This document shows, in pieces, positions 36,070 to 47,406 of a DNA stretch of 64,000 nucleotides (positions within the stretch are counted from its first letter, which is position 1; every line of letters begins with the position of its first letter). The stretch is from Utricularia gibba (lineage: Eukaryota; Streptophyta; Magnoliopsida; Lamiales; Lentibulariaceae): positions 4,611,001 to 4,675,000 of the forward strand of contig NEEC01000002.1 of NCBI GenBank assembly GCA_002189035.1, read 5' to 3'. A program made the position numbers and the translations under genes. The notes below the pieces were generated by a model that was not told where the DNA came from, ran no database searches, and saw only the letters and a list, made by a program, of their open reading frames with translations.

Positions 36070-37192
36070 ATTGACCTAGTGCTGAAAAGTGTCAAGTACC
36101 TAAAGCACCTCTTTATGCCAAAGCCAAAACTGAAGGAAAAAGACAAGCTGAAGCTAAGTGAAAGTTGTTCAGCCCTCTTAACTTGGAAGCTACCTGAAAA
36201 ACACAAGGACCCTAGAACTTTTTTTACTTCTTGGAAAATTAATGACTTGAACATCAGGAGAGCAATGGATGACCTTAGAGCCTTCATAAACATGATGTCA
36301 TTTTTTGTGTACGAGACTCTCAGGTTAGGGCCTCTACAAGCCTCAGGAGTGCAAATTGAGCTTGCTGATCGAGGATAAATTTCTCCAAAAAAGTTTAGTT
36401 GAAGATGTCCTAGTGAAGATCGAACAATTGGTGTTTCCAACAGACTTTTATGTGGTGAATATGCCTCCTGGAAGTTTAAGGGATATGACGATTATCCTTG
36501 GAAGACCATTTTTGAGCACTTCAAATACCATAATTAACGTGAAGATGGGCACTTCAAATGCCATAATTAATGTGAAGATGGTCAATTTTTAGCATGTGAG
36601 TGGATGTGATAGATAAATTGGTTGAGGAGCATTTTGAGAATGCAATCCAAGAGAAGGAAGAAGAGTATGAGGAATCATTTTTTGCAAGGATGGAAGCCAA
36701 AAAAGGGTTAAAACACGTGAATGCTATGCAGATCAAGACCCTAAAAGAGAGGCCAGCTGAGTTGAAGCCACTGCCCACGCACCTGAAATATGCATTCTTG
36801 AATGAAGAAATGAATAACTTTGTTATAATCTCTAATGTTCTCAGCTTAGACCAAGAGTCATGACTACTTGAGGTGCTAATCAAGAACAAGAAGGCGATTG
36901 GCTGGACCCTTGTAGATATTGAAGGCATCTCTCCTTCTATATGTATGTAGAAGATCCTATTAGATGTAGCAAAACCTATACACCAACCACAAAGATGCCT
37001 TAACCCAAAAATGATGGAAGTGGTAAAAAGGAAATATTCAAACTTTATGATGCAGGTATTATCTATTGCATCATAGATAGTGAGTGGGTGAGCCCAATCT
37101 ATGTTATGCCCAAGAAAATTGGCATGACGGTGGTGGAGAACAAGAAGGGAGAGCTAGTGCCACAAAGAATCCAAAATGGATGGCGTGTGTGA
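36070..37192 (+). pseudogene. Athila protease and start of RT
   Basis: 36079-36378 reads LSESCSALLTWKLPEKHKDP and RRAMDDLRAFINMMSFFVYE. The protease active site, DLGA in the family, is DLRA here. 36356-36592 gives VEDVLVKIEQLVFPTDFYVV and ILGRPFLST. RT begins with YDAGIIYCIIDSEWVSPIYV, KKGELVPQ and NGWRV, then is cut at 37192 by an inverted copia LTR. The missing active-site glycine and the stops show the copy is inactive. Confidence 0.88.
36517..36582 (+). repeat. 33-bp in-frame tandem duplication
   Basis: Two 33-bp units (36517-36549 and 36550-36582) starting cacttcaaat, differing by three bases. Each adds 11 codons (TSNxIINVKMG-like) right after the GRPFLST motif. Confidence 0.9.
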
Positions 37193-38215
37193 TAGACCAT
37201 ACCATATCTTTTATTTTGAGTCACTCATTATATTTTATGTCGATGAGTGACTTCACTATTGTGTGTGACTCTATAGGCCTCTTTAATTAAGGTTGTAATA
37301 ATGGATTTATTAATTAACTCTTAATTAATTAAATTCATCATTATCGATCATGAGTGATATCTAGCAACATATCATGATCTCCAAGATATAAGAATAATAA
37401 GGTGAACGGATTGAGTCTTTCTATTACCAGCCACCATCCAATGAACAGCTTTCATCATACTTATAACTCATTCGATATCAAAATATGGGTGTGTGTCTTT
37501 TTGATGAATCAAACTTATAACTGCATTCAAGCACTAACACTAAATGACCTTCTCAAACTCCTCAAGTATCATTACCTTTGGTTCATGACTTACTTAGGCT
37601 TTGATGCAATTACTTGAGGTAAGATCTTATAGCAAATATGAGTGATAAATCTTTTATCAATCAATCAACTATCTTCAACCTTAAGGAGTCATATCCCTTC
37701 TCATCCATACTAGGCAAGTCAAGGTTAGACTCCCATTAGTAATGAATGAAAATATGAGCTTAAGATCAAAATAACTTTAGTGACCTCAAGTCTAAATTTA
37801 CTTGCATGGTTGTCATAATTGAGATCTTGCTACTAAGACTTGGTTAGCTTCCCATAGTAGCATCTTGAAGATTAGTCATCCAGTGAATCAATTATCTAAT
37901 CGACACCCACACATAGATTCTAGTCATCTCATTATATTAGTTGTGAGAACCATTGTCTAAACAGTTTAGGGAACTCAATGTTGCCAGCTTATCTATATTT
38001 TTTATATCCTCATTTCACAAATACTCTAACTAGGAATTTTTAACTTGAACATAAATGCTTTAAGAATCTCATATTATGATCTCATCATTATTTCTATAGC
38101 ACATAGATCAAGTAGAGGATTTTTTCAATAATATAAATTTGATGACAATTCAAAGTAAATATCAAAAGATAACATTTTCCAATGAGTTGATTGTCTCTAG
38201 AACACATACACTAAC
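37193..38215 (-). mobile_element. Truncated copia LTR
   Basis: Reverse complement of the copia LTR. Its start (TGTTAGTGTATG) lies at 38215; the far end stops at 37193 inside the LTR (compare 13970 in the plus-strand copy), with an internal deletion. It joins Athila RT on the left with no target duplication. Confidence 0.8.
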
Positions 38216-38276
38216 ACAATATCCTCAAAAAGGAAAGTATTCACATTATCATACAAGTGATAGAATATAGAGTTAG

Positions 38277-39445
38277 TGATAAACGAAAAATTATGCAATG
38301 TCGTTAAATGCAAATTTTCCTATCAAATAAATTTATAACCTAATACACATTAAAACATAATACAATTATGAGCATAATGATTAGGGTCGAACACGAAGAG
38401 CAAGTGCTTGCTATGTGAAAGTTGATGCATGAAACTAGTGTCACGTTGGTAAAATTGGTCTTAGCTAGGACTAAGGCAGAACTAAAACGACATATAGTAA
38501 AGAAAAGTAATAAGTTCTAGAGTTCGGTTGTTTCTAGAATGGAATGGGTGATGCCTTGGGACTCCTAAGGGATGTATGCTCATCACTAAACAAACTCACA
38601 CAAACCACAAATCATACAACTAACTCACAAGATCTAGGTCTACCCGGATTCTTTTTTTTCCCCCTAAACTTTGGTCTACCTCTAATTAGGGTTGTTAAGT
38701 TGGGTTTCACTACTTCCCCCTCCTGAATCTATCTTGGTTTGTTAAGGAAGTGGCGTGACTCATGGTTGTTTAGATCTAAAGGTTGATTAACATGTTTCTC
38801 CCCTTTTTACCCCAAGGCACCCCCCTAAGTACTTTGCCACTCATGCTTAAGGTAAACGAAAGTGGAAAAGAAAACATCACCCACAGTGTGCTCATTTCAC
38901 AGTCAAATACCAGAAAGCAAATAAGCAAGTAATGTGAAGTGTCAACAAAAACTGAAAAACGTCACTAGCTACTCTTAGCTAGGAGTAATGTTCTTCGAAG
39001 ACAGAAAATAATCTTGAACTTCAGCTTCGTTCCTGTTTGTCTTCCTTCTTCTTCCTCCCCAGAAAACCTTTCCAAAAAATGTGTTCATGAGTCTCCAAGG
39101 GGAGATCTGCCTTCTCTCCCTACCTTTCTTCCTTTTTGTCCAAAATCTTTCTTTTTCACCTCCTTGGACTTTGTGTGTACTCTTTTTCAGTCTTCTGTCA
39201 CCTTTTCTGCTACCACACTATTCATATTCGGTTCCTTCGGGTTTGTGTTGCGACCTATGCTGCATTGCTCGAAGGGAACTGTTAGAAGGTTGGGACTAAA
39301 TCACAGATTTAGTCCCAACTAAGACTAAAAGTGCACTCCTACGGTACTTATATGCAAAAATATAGAAACAGCAATTAAACTTAATTTTTGTAGCACAAAA
39401 TGAGTAAATTCCATGCATTGAGCCACTCAAAAATATGTGTTATCG
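38277..39445 (-). mobile_element. Solo LTR, Athila family S1
   Basis: 1169 bp; minus strand starts CGATAACACATA (TG of the family start changed) and ends CGTTTATCA. Perfect 5-bp target duplication gttag (38272-38276 and 39446-39450). Homologous to 58161-59335 (1175 bp) in the opposite direction. No internal sequence, so it is a recombined solo LTR. Confidence 0.92.
39289..39319 (-). other. Conserved LTR hairpin, family S1
   Basis: A perfect 14-bp stem (gttgggactaaatc and its complement) with a 3-base loop, 127-157 nt from the LTR start. Confidence 0.9.
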
Positions 39446-39450
39446 GTTAG

Positions 39451-39911
39451 TCAAATAAGTGCATATTTAAATAAAAAACACATAAAAGAATCTCAGAACC
39501 CATGATCCCACTTGCGCTTGACCAAATTTGATCGTTTCAACTCCGAAACCTTCCACAATATCTTTACATTGCTCCTGAAGAAAATCAAGATTTTAGGACA
39601 CTTAATCAACTTACCACAAATTTATTCCCACAACCACGCAGACTACTCATCCTTCTATTCCAACTTGGTGTTCCTATGTTTCCTTTGATTTGGGGGACTT
39701 ACAAATGCTTCAAAGCTTAATTTTCATCCTTACACCACTGCAAGTAATCCTTATCCTCAATACCATGGTGTCTTAATTCTCTTGTGCCACCTTGAGCAAT
39801 GCCATTGGCTCAAAAGGTGGTTACCACATTGCTACAACCATTTTCATGTTTTCTATTTCCTTGTTCCCTCCTTTTTTGTATAAATTTCGGACGAAATGTT
39901 GGTGCCTCACA
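39451..39911 (-). mobile_element. Chromovirus 3' LTR remnant
   Basis: On the minus strand the LTR starts TGTGAGGCACC at 39911, right after a polypurine tract, and runs left until the solo S1 LTR interrupts it. A short remainder may lie at 38216-38276. Confidence 0.6.
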
Positions 39912-39925
39912 TCCTCCCCTCCTCA
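39912..39925 (-). promoter_or_regulatory. Polypurine tract of the chromovirus
   Basis: The minus strand reads gaggaggggagga directly before the TGTGAGG LTR start, the position and composition of a plus-strand primer. Confidence 0.75.
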
Positions 39926-40080
39926 GAATATGCTTCATTTTGAACCATGATGTATGAATTCAGGATATTGTTGAATCAAATCAGATTCCAACTCCCAAGT
40001 ACTCTCATCTTTGCTATGATTGCTGCATTGCACATTAATCATTGGAATAACTTTGTTTCTCAATTTCCTTTCTTGTGTAT

Positions 40081-41251
40081 TGATAACACTATTTTTATTG
40101 TGTTTTTACATGTGTTTTTAGGTGTGTTTTGTAGGGTTAAATGTTGTTTAGTGTGCTACATTGTCTTCTTTTGTGTATTTAGTTTGTTGAAGTGTGCTTA
40201 TTATGAAAAGAGGCTTAATTGGCAACAATTGAACAAAAAACGCTAATATTTCCTCTAGTCTGTATATAAATCTTACTATGGTAAGAGCTAGTACTGTAGC
40301 AATGCATTTTCCGCATTGACAAGTCAAAAGAGACAAAAAGCTATGCAGAAGTCACTTTTCGATGAAAGTAGCTGCTTTTCTGAAAAGATAAGATCTAGAA
40401 CAGAGATCTTCCTTCTAGAAGCCAATAAAAAACAACAGAGATACTCTTACTTTGAGCGGGAAAAGGAAAGAGGAAGGGAGAGAGAAAAGAGAATAGTAGT
40501 GAGGAGGAGAGTGAAGGAGAATGTTGGTTCTCCGATGAAGAGCTCTAGCCAGCATCAGATCTAAGTCTCTAGACCATGTTTTCGCCCTGAACTTTCATTT
40601 TCAAAAAATCTATAGCCCACAAAAGCAGCCTGATACTTTTATTTGCGTTTTCTTGCACTTTAACTGTTGTTGATCTTACTACTTTTACTTTCTTTGTTTT
40701 CATGCTTTCTGTTACGTTCTGGTGCCTTGTTGTGAACGAGAAGTCCCCTGTAGACCTTATTTCAGCTTATGAACATGTTCCTGTTTAAGCCCTTCATGCT
40801 TTCTTTTAACTTTAACATGTTATTTAATGTTCCCGCAACTATTTGCTCTGTTTTTAAGCATGTTAAAGTTGGGTTTAAGCCTATGAGTTCTCTTGAGTGA
40901 TACAAGAGTTAGACCTTGGTGTAAAACCCAGCCGAGACACCCTTACTTTATATTTTCAACACATCCTTGTTATTTTACGCGCTTGTTCACCCTTGCAACT
41001 CATTTATTTCAACTGATGCTATTTTATGTCTTACACACATGAGAGTTAAATCCTCAAAAACCCCCATGTTTTTCAATAAATGTAAAGGACTTCGAGGAAT
41101 TACAACCATTCCTTGTGAATTCGTCCATTGCTTGCCACACTATATTAATTTCTATGATTTGTGTAGTAGAATAGCTTGGTTTATAAACTTTTTTTGATGC
41201 GTTGAATTTGCTTAACCTGCGACATTTAGCATTTTATTCTAATGTTCATCA
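40081..41251 (+). mobile_element. Solo LTR with perfect target duplication
   Basis: 1171 bp from TGATAACACTATT to GTTCATCA, flanked by tgtat on both sides (40076-40080 and 41252-41256). The start resembles the Athila LTRs of this window, so it is probably a third Athila-type family. A shorter inverted copy is at 30448-31183. Confidence 0.92.
40215..40233 (+). other. Conserved LTR hairpin, third family
   Basis: Stem ttaattg and caattgaa with one G-T pair and a GCAA loop, 135-153 nt from the LTR start; weaker than the inverted copy at 31029-31052. Confidence 0.6.
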
Positions 41252-41840
41252 TGTATCTAATACTCTCATATAGGTCATATTCTCCGTCAAGTCTTCATAT
41301 ATCTTAGTCACGGTTTCCATTTCCGAATCAGTGCACATCTTGAGTTGACAAACATGGAACACATTGTGAATTCTCTCCATCTAATCAAGGTTCCTTAATT
41401 GATATGCCACATTTCCTATCTTCTTTTCAATATGATATGATCCAACATGTCTTAGTGCTAACTTATGAGTCCTTCTAAATCAAGATATTCCTTTCATGGG
41501 CAAAACCTTCAAATATACCAAATCCCCAACCTCAAAACTCAAGGGTTTTCTTCTCACATCGGCCCAATTTTTCATCCTATCATGAGCCACCTTCAAATTT
41601 TTCCGAATTACCGCTACCTTCTCATTTGTCACATGCACAACTTCAGGTCCTGTAACATTCATTTCCCCTACCTTTGTTAATCTATCCACTATAACACACA
41701 CTTCATCCTTTTTCCACTCTTTAGCATGTAGACTAACTATTTAGTGTTTTTGGCAACGCAACAATGAAGTCCATGGTAACATGATCCCACTTCCATCTTG
41801 GAATTTCCAATGGTTGCAATTCACCTCCATGTTTTTGGTG

Positions 41841-42632
41841 CATCCACTACAAGGTTTCCCATACACCAATCAAAATTGTGAGTTTCGATTGTTGTTTTGT
41901 ACATTGTCCATATCGCCCAAAGTGGATCCTAAAGTCTCATAGTCCAATACTTTTTGTTTGGGCTCACAACTTTCTCCAAAGTCTATTTGATTTCCCTATT
42001 AGAAACTTCAACTTGGCTGTTGGTTTGTGGATGATATACTATTGAAGGCTCATAAAAAAGATTGAATTGCTTCAAAAAATTCCCAAAGGCTTGGTTGTGA
42101 AAATCAGATCCTCTTTCCCTAATCAAGGCCTTAAGAGTTCGATATGCACAATAATATTTTTGTGCAACAATTAAATTATAGTCTTCACATCAACTGATAT
42201 GTCTTGGAATTGCTTCAATCCTTTTAGATACATAATCATCAGCAAATAAGATATAGTCGAAACTTGCTCAAATGGAAAACAATTAAATTATAGTCTTCAT
42301 ATGTCGAATAACTCACATACTAGAATTCCATGTTTGGGTATATCATTTCTGTTTGATAAATTCTCCACTCTTTAGCATGGTTCACATCCTTTGCAATAAG
42401 CATAACAATATGTGAAAATATCTAGTTAGTAGAATCTACGATCAAAATTTTTTTGGCTATGCAATTAGGTCCATGATGACCACCAAATGGTTGTTACATG
42501 AATCAATAATTTAGGGAAGTTCAAATTCATGAACATACCATACCTTCTAATAATTTAGGGATCATCACAAATATAATACTTTGCATCACTCTTCCATTTG
42601 TTCCTTGCATGGCAATCCATTCATGGTGGTAT
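41841..42632 (-). pseudogene. Athila integrase
   Basis: Minus-strand strings include CKGCEPCQRVENLSNRNDIP (zinc-binding N-terminus, across frames), YHPQTNSQVEVSNREIK and TLEKVVSPNKKYWTMRL, all typical of Athila. It belongs to the minus-strand Athila element whose RT, protease and gag lie at 44640-46900; a solo LTR inserted between them. Confidence 0.82.
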
Positions 42633-42637
42633 TGATT

Positions 42638-44044
42638 TGATAAACGGAAATTTTAGCATATCGTTGCAATAAAAGCAAAATTCTGTATCAAATACATTTA
42701 TAAGCCCTAATCTACACAAAATACAAATTGAGAAATTTGTATAGTGGATGTCGGGGTTGATTACAAGGAGCTTGTGCTTGTCATGTATTTCAGCAGATGC
42801 AGAATTTAAAGTAACGGTAAGTCTTAGTCTAAGCTCGGACCAACAGTGGTAAACAAGTTCGGTAAACAAGATCAGTAAACAATATCAGGTCTTAATACTA
42901 AGGTAACAGGTACTGGTTCTAACTCAGAATAATACCAAGGTGCCTTAAGGGTATGCAGGTGGTATAGTGCCAAAATCCCTAATTTAATCTACCATGTTTC
43001 TACACTTATAACTTCAAATAAACTAAGTCTACCCAGGTCATTCATCATATTTTCGACTAAGCTAGTCCCCCATATCATCACCAATATTGCAATTAGGTCT
43101 ACCCGCATACAAAGCATATAGATCTAGGTCTACCCAGTTTTATTGGTTCTACCCCGGACTAACACCTACTACTCACGTCTTGATTTGTTGGTCTACCTCT
43201 AAATCAAGCATCTAAGTTGTGAAGCTACATGTTCCCCTCCTTAGGTCTACCCATGGCTTGATAGAAACAAAAGCTAAGAAACAATGGTGAATTTTATTAA
43301 GATTCCTAGACCCACACCATCATGCTTCACCTTAAGGCACCCCTAGGGCTTTAGCTACTCATATTTGGAAGGTAAAAAGTAATGACATTAACATAAAACA
43401 ACGAAAATGTTTAGAACATCATGCAGAATTTGGGTGCAAAAACTAAAGACATCAACAAACTAAAAGAAAGCAGTAGAGTTCTGGTTTTCTTCTGCTACTA
43501 TTCTTGGGCCAGAACAGTAGCGCTGAACTGGGTCTTGATCTTCTTCCTTCACGCTGGAGGTTCTTCTCCAGAAAAATCCCATTTCTTCCTCCTTCTCCTT
43601 TAGTTTCTTCGTGCTCAAGTTGGGGGAGAAAACTCCTCGTGTGTGTTCTGAAAAATTCTGGGTGAACCCCCCCTTTGCAACTCTCTCTCCTCCTTATCTT
43701 TCTCTCGCCTCCCACTGCCCAAGGCAAGTACATTTTCTGACAAATCAGCTGCTCCTGGCCCTGACTTGCAGACTGCCGCCGTGACAATGTACTCATTGCC
43801 CCTTGTAGCCTGGTGACTTGCATGAAATCCAGATTTCTTCCTTGACTTTCGAGTTGCTGCTAGACTCCAAAATCGGGTTAGATATGGGGTGGGCTAAATC
43901 CTTTGATTTAGCCCACTAATACACCAAAAAATCATATTTTCCCTAATCAAATAAAAATACTTAAAACCATAAAATTAACAACTAAACATAATTAAAAATT
44001 TGTGATTTTCTTATCATAAGAAAAGGAAAATTTGTGTGCTATCA
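42638..44044 (-). mobile_element. Solo LTR, Athila family S2
   Basis: 1407 bp; the minus strand starts TGATAGCACACAAATTTTCC at 44044 and ends CGTTTATCA at 42638. Flanks tgatt and tgatc form a 4-of-5 target duplication. Homologous to 47407-48810 and to 56924-59514. Contains six GGTCTACC-type motifs in about 235 bp (43025-43252). Confidence 0.9.
43889..43916 (-). other. Conserved LTR hairpin, family S2
   Basis: Perfect 12-bp stem gtgggctaaatc with its complement and a 4-base loop, 129-156 nt from the LTR start. The fifth stem pair is G-C here and A-T in the copy at 47517. Confidence 0.92.
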
Positions 44045-44640
44045 TGATCCTATTGAAACAAAGTTAGCACGGTTAGCAAACCCAGTTCACGTGTAGCAGT
44101 CCTAAACAAGAATAAATGTTCATGTGGAAATGCTTTTGCGATTATGTTGTCATCTTTATTTCTCTCAATCATGCTAAGGTGATCAGTCACAAGGTTTTAT
44201 ATTCCAAGGTTGCCTTTAATAACAATATCTAAACGTCACCATGAACTTTATTTGTTTTCATGAAGTTGAATTCCTATTTAAATGCAAAATCAATTGTTTG
44301 CTATTTGAAATGTCAATTTATGCATTTTATTTTCTACTTTTTAGTATAGAAGCCAGTAGAAGACTTTTACTAATTTAGTTAAAATAGAATTCCACTTCCA
44401 GATAAACCCTCCTATTTAATCCAACTTACATAGAGAAGCAACAAATAAAAACTATCTGCTCTGTATAGATCGACTTAGATTTACTGTTGCTACATTAATT
44501 TCCTAGCGAATTGAATGTAGTTTTTTTGTTTAGTTTATAAATTACTTTTTTTGAAGTAGAAAACCTTTAGGCTTTCCTAGCGAATCAAATGTAGTTTCTT
44601 TAATCCACTTGTCGAATTTCCTTTCCATCAACCATGGTCA
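44045..44640. repeat. Noncoding segment related to 55250-55490
   Basis: The part around 44330-44500 (gatcgacttagatttactgt and neighbours) resembles 55340-55470 in the same orientation. It does not look like the pol sequence expected here, so it is probably another insertion or Athila spacer. Confidence 0.45.
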
Positions 44641-45110
44641 CTAGCACCACACATAATCTCAAAAATATAACTCTAGTTTGGTGGTTGGATTATAGGAGCA
44701 ATTGAGACAACCTTCTTCAAGTGATTGAAAGCATATTTACATGAATTATCAAAGTAAGAATGCACATCATGATGCAACAATCTGCTAAGTGGCAAAGCAA
44801 TTTTGGAAAAAAATTTTTAATAAAGCTCCTACATAATCAACATGTCCCAAGAATGATCTCATTCATGTCATATTAATTGGATAAGGAAATTTACACATAA
44901 TCTCAATTTTTGTTTTATCAACTTCAATACCTTTTGATGGTGATTCTACAACTACACAAAAACCATTGAAGTAACAAATAAAGATCCAATAAATATGAAT
45001 GGTCATTTTAAATCTTCATACGATTGATCAAAATATCCTTCAAGAATTTTGTACAAGTGGACATTTGTAACATCACATTGGTAAATTGGATGTTTATCCC
45101 ATTCATGGAT
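44641..45110 (-). pseudogene. Athila RT remnant
   Basis: Minus-strand frames read LGHVDYVGALLKIFFQNCFA, CKYAFNHLKKVVSIAPIIQP and FEIMCGASDHG, the RT connection and start of RNase H. Part of the same element as 45113-46900. Confidence 0.75.
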
Positions 45111-45112
45111 CT

Positions 45113-45493
45113 TTAGAAACTTGGAATATTGCTGATACATTGATGATTTGACCTATCTCTATGGATTAGAAATGAGGCTTGCAAAGGTCTCAATCTCAGA
45201 GCTTCATAAACTGAATATGACATCACATTAACAGCAGCTCCTAAATCAGCCATAGCTCTCCTGATATTCAAATCTGCAATCTTACAAGGAATAAAAAATG
45301 TACCTGGATCCTTGCATTTTTCTGGAAGCTTTCGGATGAGTAATGTTGAACAACTCTCACTTAAAAATATCTTTCCTCTTTCCTTCATCTTGGATTTGGA
45401 CATACAAAGGTGATTCAAATGCTTTACACTTTGTAGCATGGAAATGTAGTCCAAAATATTCAAATTAAGTTGAGTATTGCCCAAGACCTTCAA
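45113..45493 (-). pseudogene. Athila aspartic protease
   Basis: A 126-codon frame with LSESCSTLLIRKLPEKCKDP, TFFIPCKIADLNIRRAMADL and the active-site DLGAAVNVMSYSVYEAL. Unlike the plus-strand copy at 36070, the DLGA triad is kept. The frame is still cut before the flap region. Confidence 0.88.
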
Positions 45494-45577
45494 AATCTTC
45501 TCCTTTTCTCGTGTTCTTCTTTGGTCTCAAACTTACCAGAAAAATGAAGGTTGAGTGATCTTTACTTTAGTAAGTTC

Positions 45578-46900
45578 TCAATGAACCATCACTTCTTCCT
45601 TGTCCTCAACTGCAACACAAAATTCCCATCTCGTTTCTCCTTTATGTTCTTCAATGTCATGGCATTCAAATATAGTGTTGCTGGTTTCTCCTTTCTTCTT
45701 TAGTTCTCCAAACTCCAGTGTCAATTGAGTCAATTGAGTCTCCAAATTCTTAATGACTTGTCGATTTTCCACTTCATTTTTGCTTGATTGTACCATAAAC
45801 ATTTTCAGCATTTCTTACGAAGAATTCCCAAAATTTCCTCCAGCATTGTTTGGACATTGAGATTGCTGGACTTGTTTTTGAAGTTGTAGAGGCTGAAATG
45901 AATGTTGCTACTGCTCTTGAAAATTCCGCTGGAAATTTTGTTGTCCTATGCTTGAACTTTCTCCCTTGTACATATTATCATAGCCTTGATGTGCTCCTCT
46001 TCAAAAAACTCTGGACATTAATCAACAAGATGTCCAAGTCTTCAACAGTTCCCGCATGACATATTCTTAGTTTGGAATAAAAATAGTTCCTTCATCATCT
46101 CAGACATCGCAGCAATATTCTTTGTGAGTTCACTTTCTGATTGTTTTGGCTTGCACTCTACCTCATAAACTCTCTTGTTCAAAGCTTACTTCCTGATGAT
46201 ACGCTTGGAGTACTTAGCCAACTCCTCAAGCAACGTAAGAGCTTCCGTGGGAGTCTTTTTTCTCAAAAATCCACCTGCAATTGAATCCACCATGGCCCTA
46301 TTTGTACATAAAAGTCTATCAAAAAATATTTGACCAATGCATTGATTTGAAATTCGTGATGTGGATAGGAGCCTAGCAGGTGATTAAATTGCTCCCAATA
46401 TTCATGTAGAGATTCCCCACTAGTTTGTTCAATGTTACTAATCTCTTTTCTTATCCCTTCAGCCTTAGAAATAGGAAAATATTTGTTGAGAAATACTTTC
46501 TTCATCCCTAACCAATATGTGATGCTTCCAAGCTTGAACGAGTTGAACCACGTCTTTGCACTTCCCTCCAGCATAAACTGGAATGCTCTCAAAAAAATAG
46601 CATCCTCAGTCATCCCAACACTCTTAAAAGAGGTGCACACAACAGTGACATTGTCCAAAAGTTCGTGTGGGTTTTCTCCCACTTTTCCATAATACTTAGG
46701 TTAAAAATTGATCATCGCAAGCTTCAATTGATTGGTTATATCATCAAAAAATCTGATGCACAAACCCTTGTACATCTAGTCAATTGTATCAAGCTCATTC
46801 AAGGTCTTCTCATATTCCGCCATGATCAAATTAACTTGAGTTGCAGCAAAGAGTCTTCTTATTGATAACTCTCTCGATTTCTGGATAGAAAACAAGATCA
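45578..46900 (-). pseudogene. Athila gag
   Basis: 46682-46263 (139 codons) reads ENPHELLDNVTVVCTSFKSV, FMLEGSAKTWFNSF, MKKVFLNKYFPISKAEGIRK and SGESLHEYWEQFNHLLGSYP, the Athila capsid. The zinc-knuckle region follows in broken frames, and 45811-45578 is the coiled-coil-prone end (KNLETQLTQL). A homologue of 34620-35873. Confidence 0.9.
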
Positions 46901-46954
46901 CCTACTCCTGAAGAATGCAAACGCATCAATTGAATCAAAAAACAATTAAGCACC

Positions 46955-46974
46955 GCTCCCCGGCAACAGAGTCA
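46955..46974 (-). promoter_or_regulatory. Athila primer-binding site (tRNA-Asp type)
   Basis: The minus strand reads tgactctgttgccggggagc; the 3' part is intact and the 5' part carries C-to-T and G-to-A changes against TGGCGCCGTTGCCGGGGA. It lies 3 bases from the LTR end at 46978. Confidence 0.88.
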
Positions 46975-46977
46975 ATT

Positions 46978-47094
46978 TGATAAACGAAAAATTTTGCACA
47001 CGTCGTGAATATGCAATTTTTCTTATCAAATAAATTTATAATCCTAATTCACATTCAATTATACGAAAAATATGAGCATAGTGGAGTAGGGTTA
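46978..47094 (-). mobile_element. 5' LTR remnant of the minus-strand Athila element
   Basis: The last 117 bp of an S1-type LTR (compare 38277-38390), ending CGTTTATCA next to the primer-binding site. The rest is replaced by copia LTR sequence at 47095. Confidence 0.85.
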
Positions 47095-47406
47095 TGTTAG
47101 TGTATGTGTTCTAGAGACAATCAACTCATTGGCAAATCTTATCTTTTGATATTTACTTTGAATTGTGATCAAATTTATATCATTGATAAAATCCTCTACT
47201 TGATCTATGTGCTATAGAAATTATGATGAGATCATAATGTGAGATTCTTCAAGCACTCATGATCAAGTTAAAACTCTCTGGCTAGAGTATTTGTGAAATG
47301 AAGATATCACAAATACGGATAAGCTGACACACATTGAGTTCCCTAAACAGTTTAGGCAATGGTTCTCACAATTGATGTAATGAGATTACTAGAATCTATG
47401 TGTGGG
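47095..47406 (+). mobile_element. 5' fragment of the copia LTR
   Basis: Starts TGTTAGTGTATGTGTTCTAG and is nearly identical to 12865-13170 of the nested LTR. It stops at gtgtggg where an S2 Athila LTR begins. Confidence 0.9.

Larger units (their letters stand above)
39926..41840 (-). pseudogene. Chromovirus integrase C-terminus, split by a solo LTR
   Basis: 41701-41480 reads NEKVAVIRKNLKVAHDRMKN and FEVGDLVYLKVLPMKG; about 41830-41740 gives [15 protein letters not shown] in broken frames. The end continues at 40075-39930 beyond the inserted LTR. At about 41840 the sequence switches to Athila integrase. Confidence 0.85.

Noticed and set aside
35907-36440. 177-codon minus-strand frame
   Set aside because: Antisense shadow of the Athila protease region; its serine/phenylalanine-rich composition mirrors the acidic and lysine-rich sense strand.
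43452-43823. 123-codon minus-strand frame
   Set aside because: Falls within the S2 solo LTR and is not kept open in the other S2 copies.
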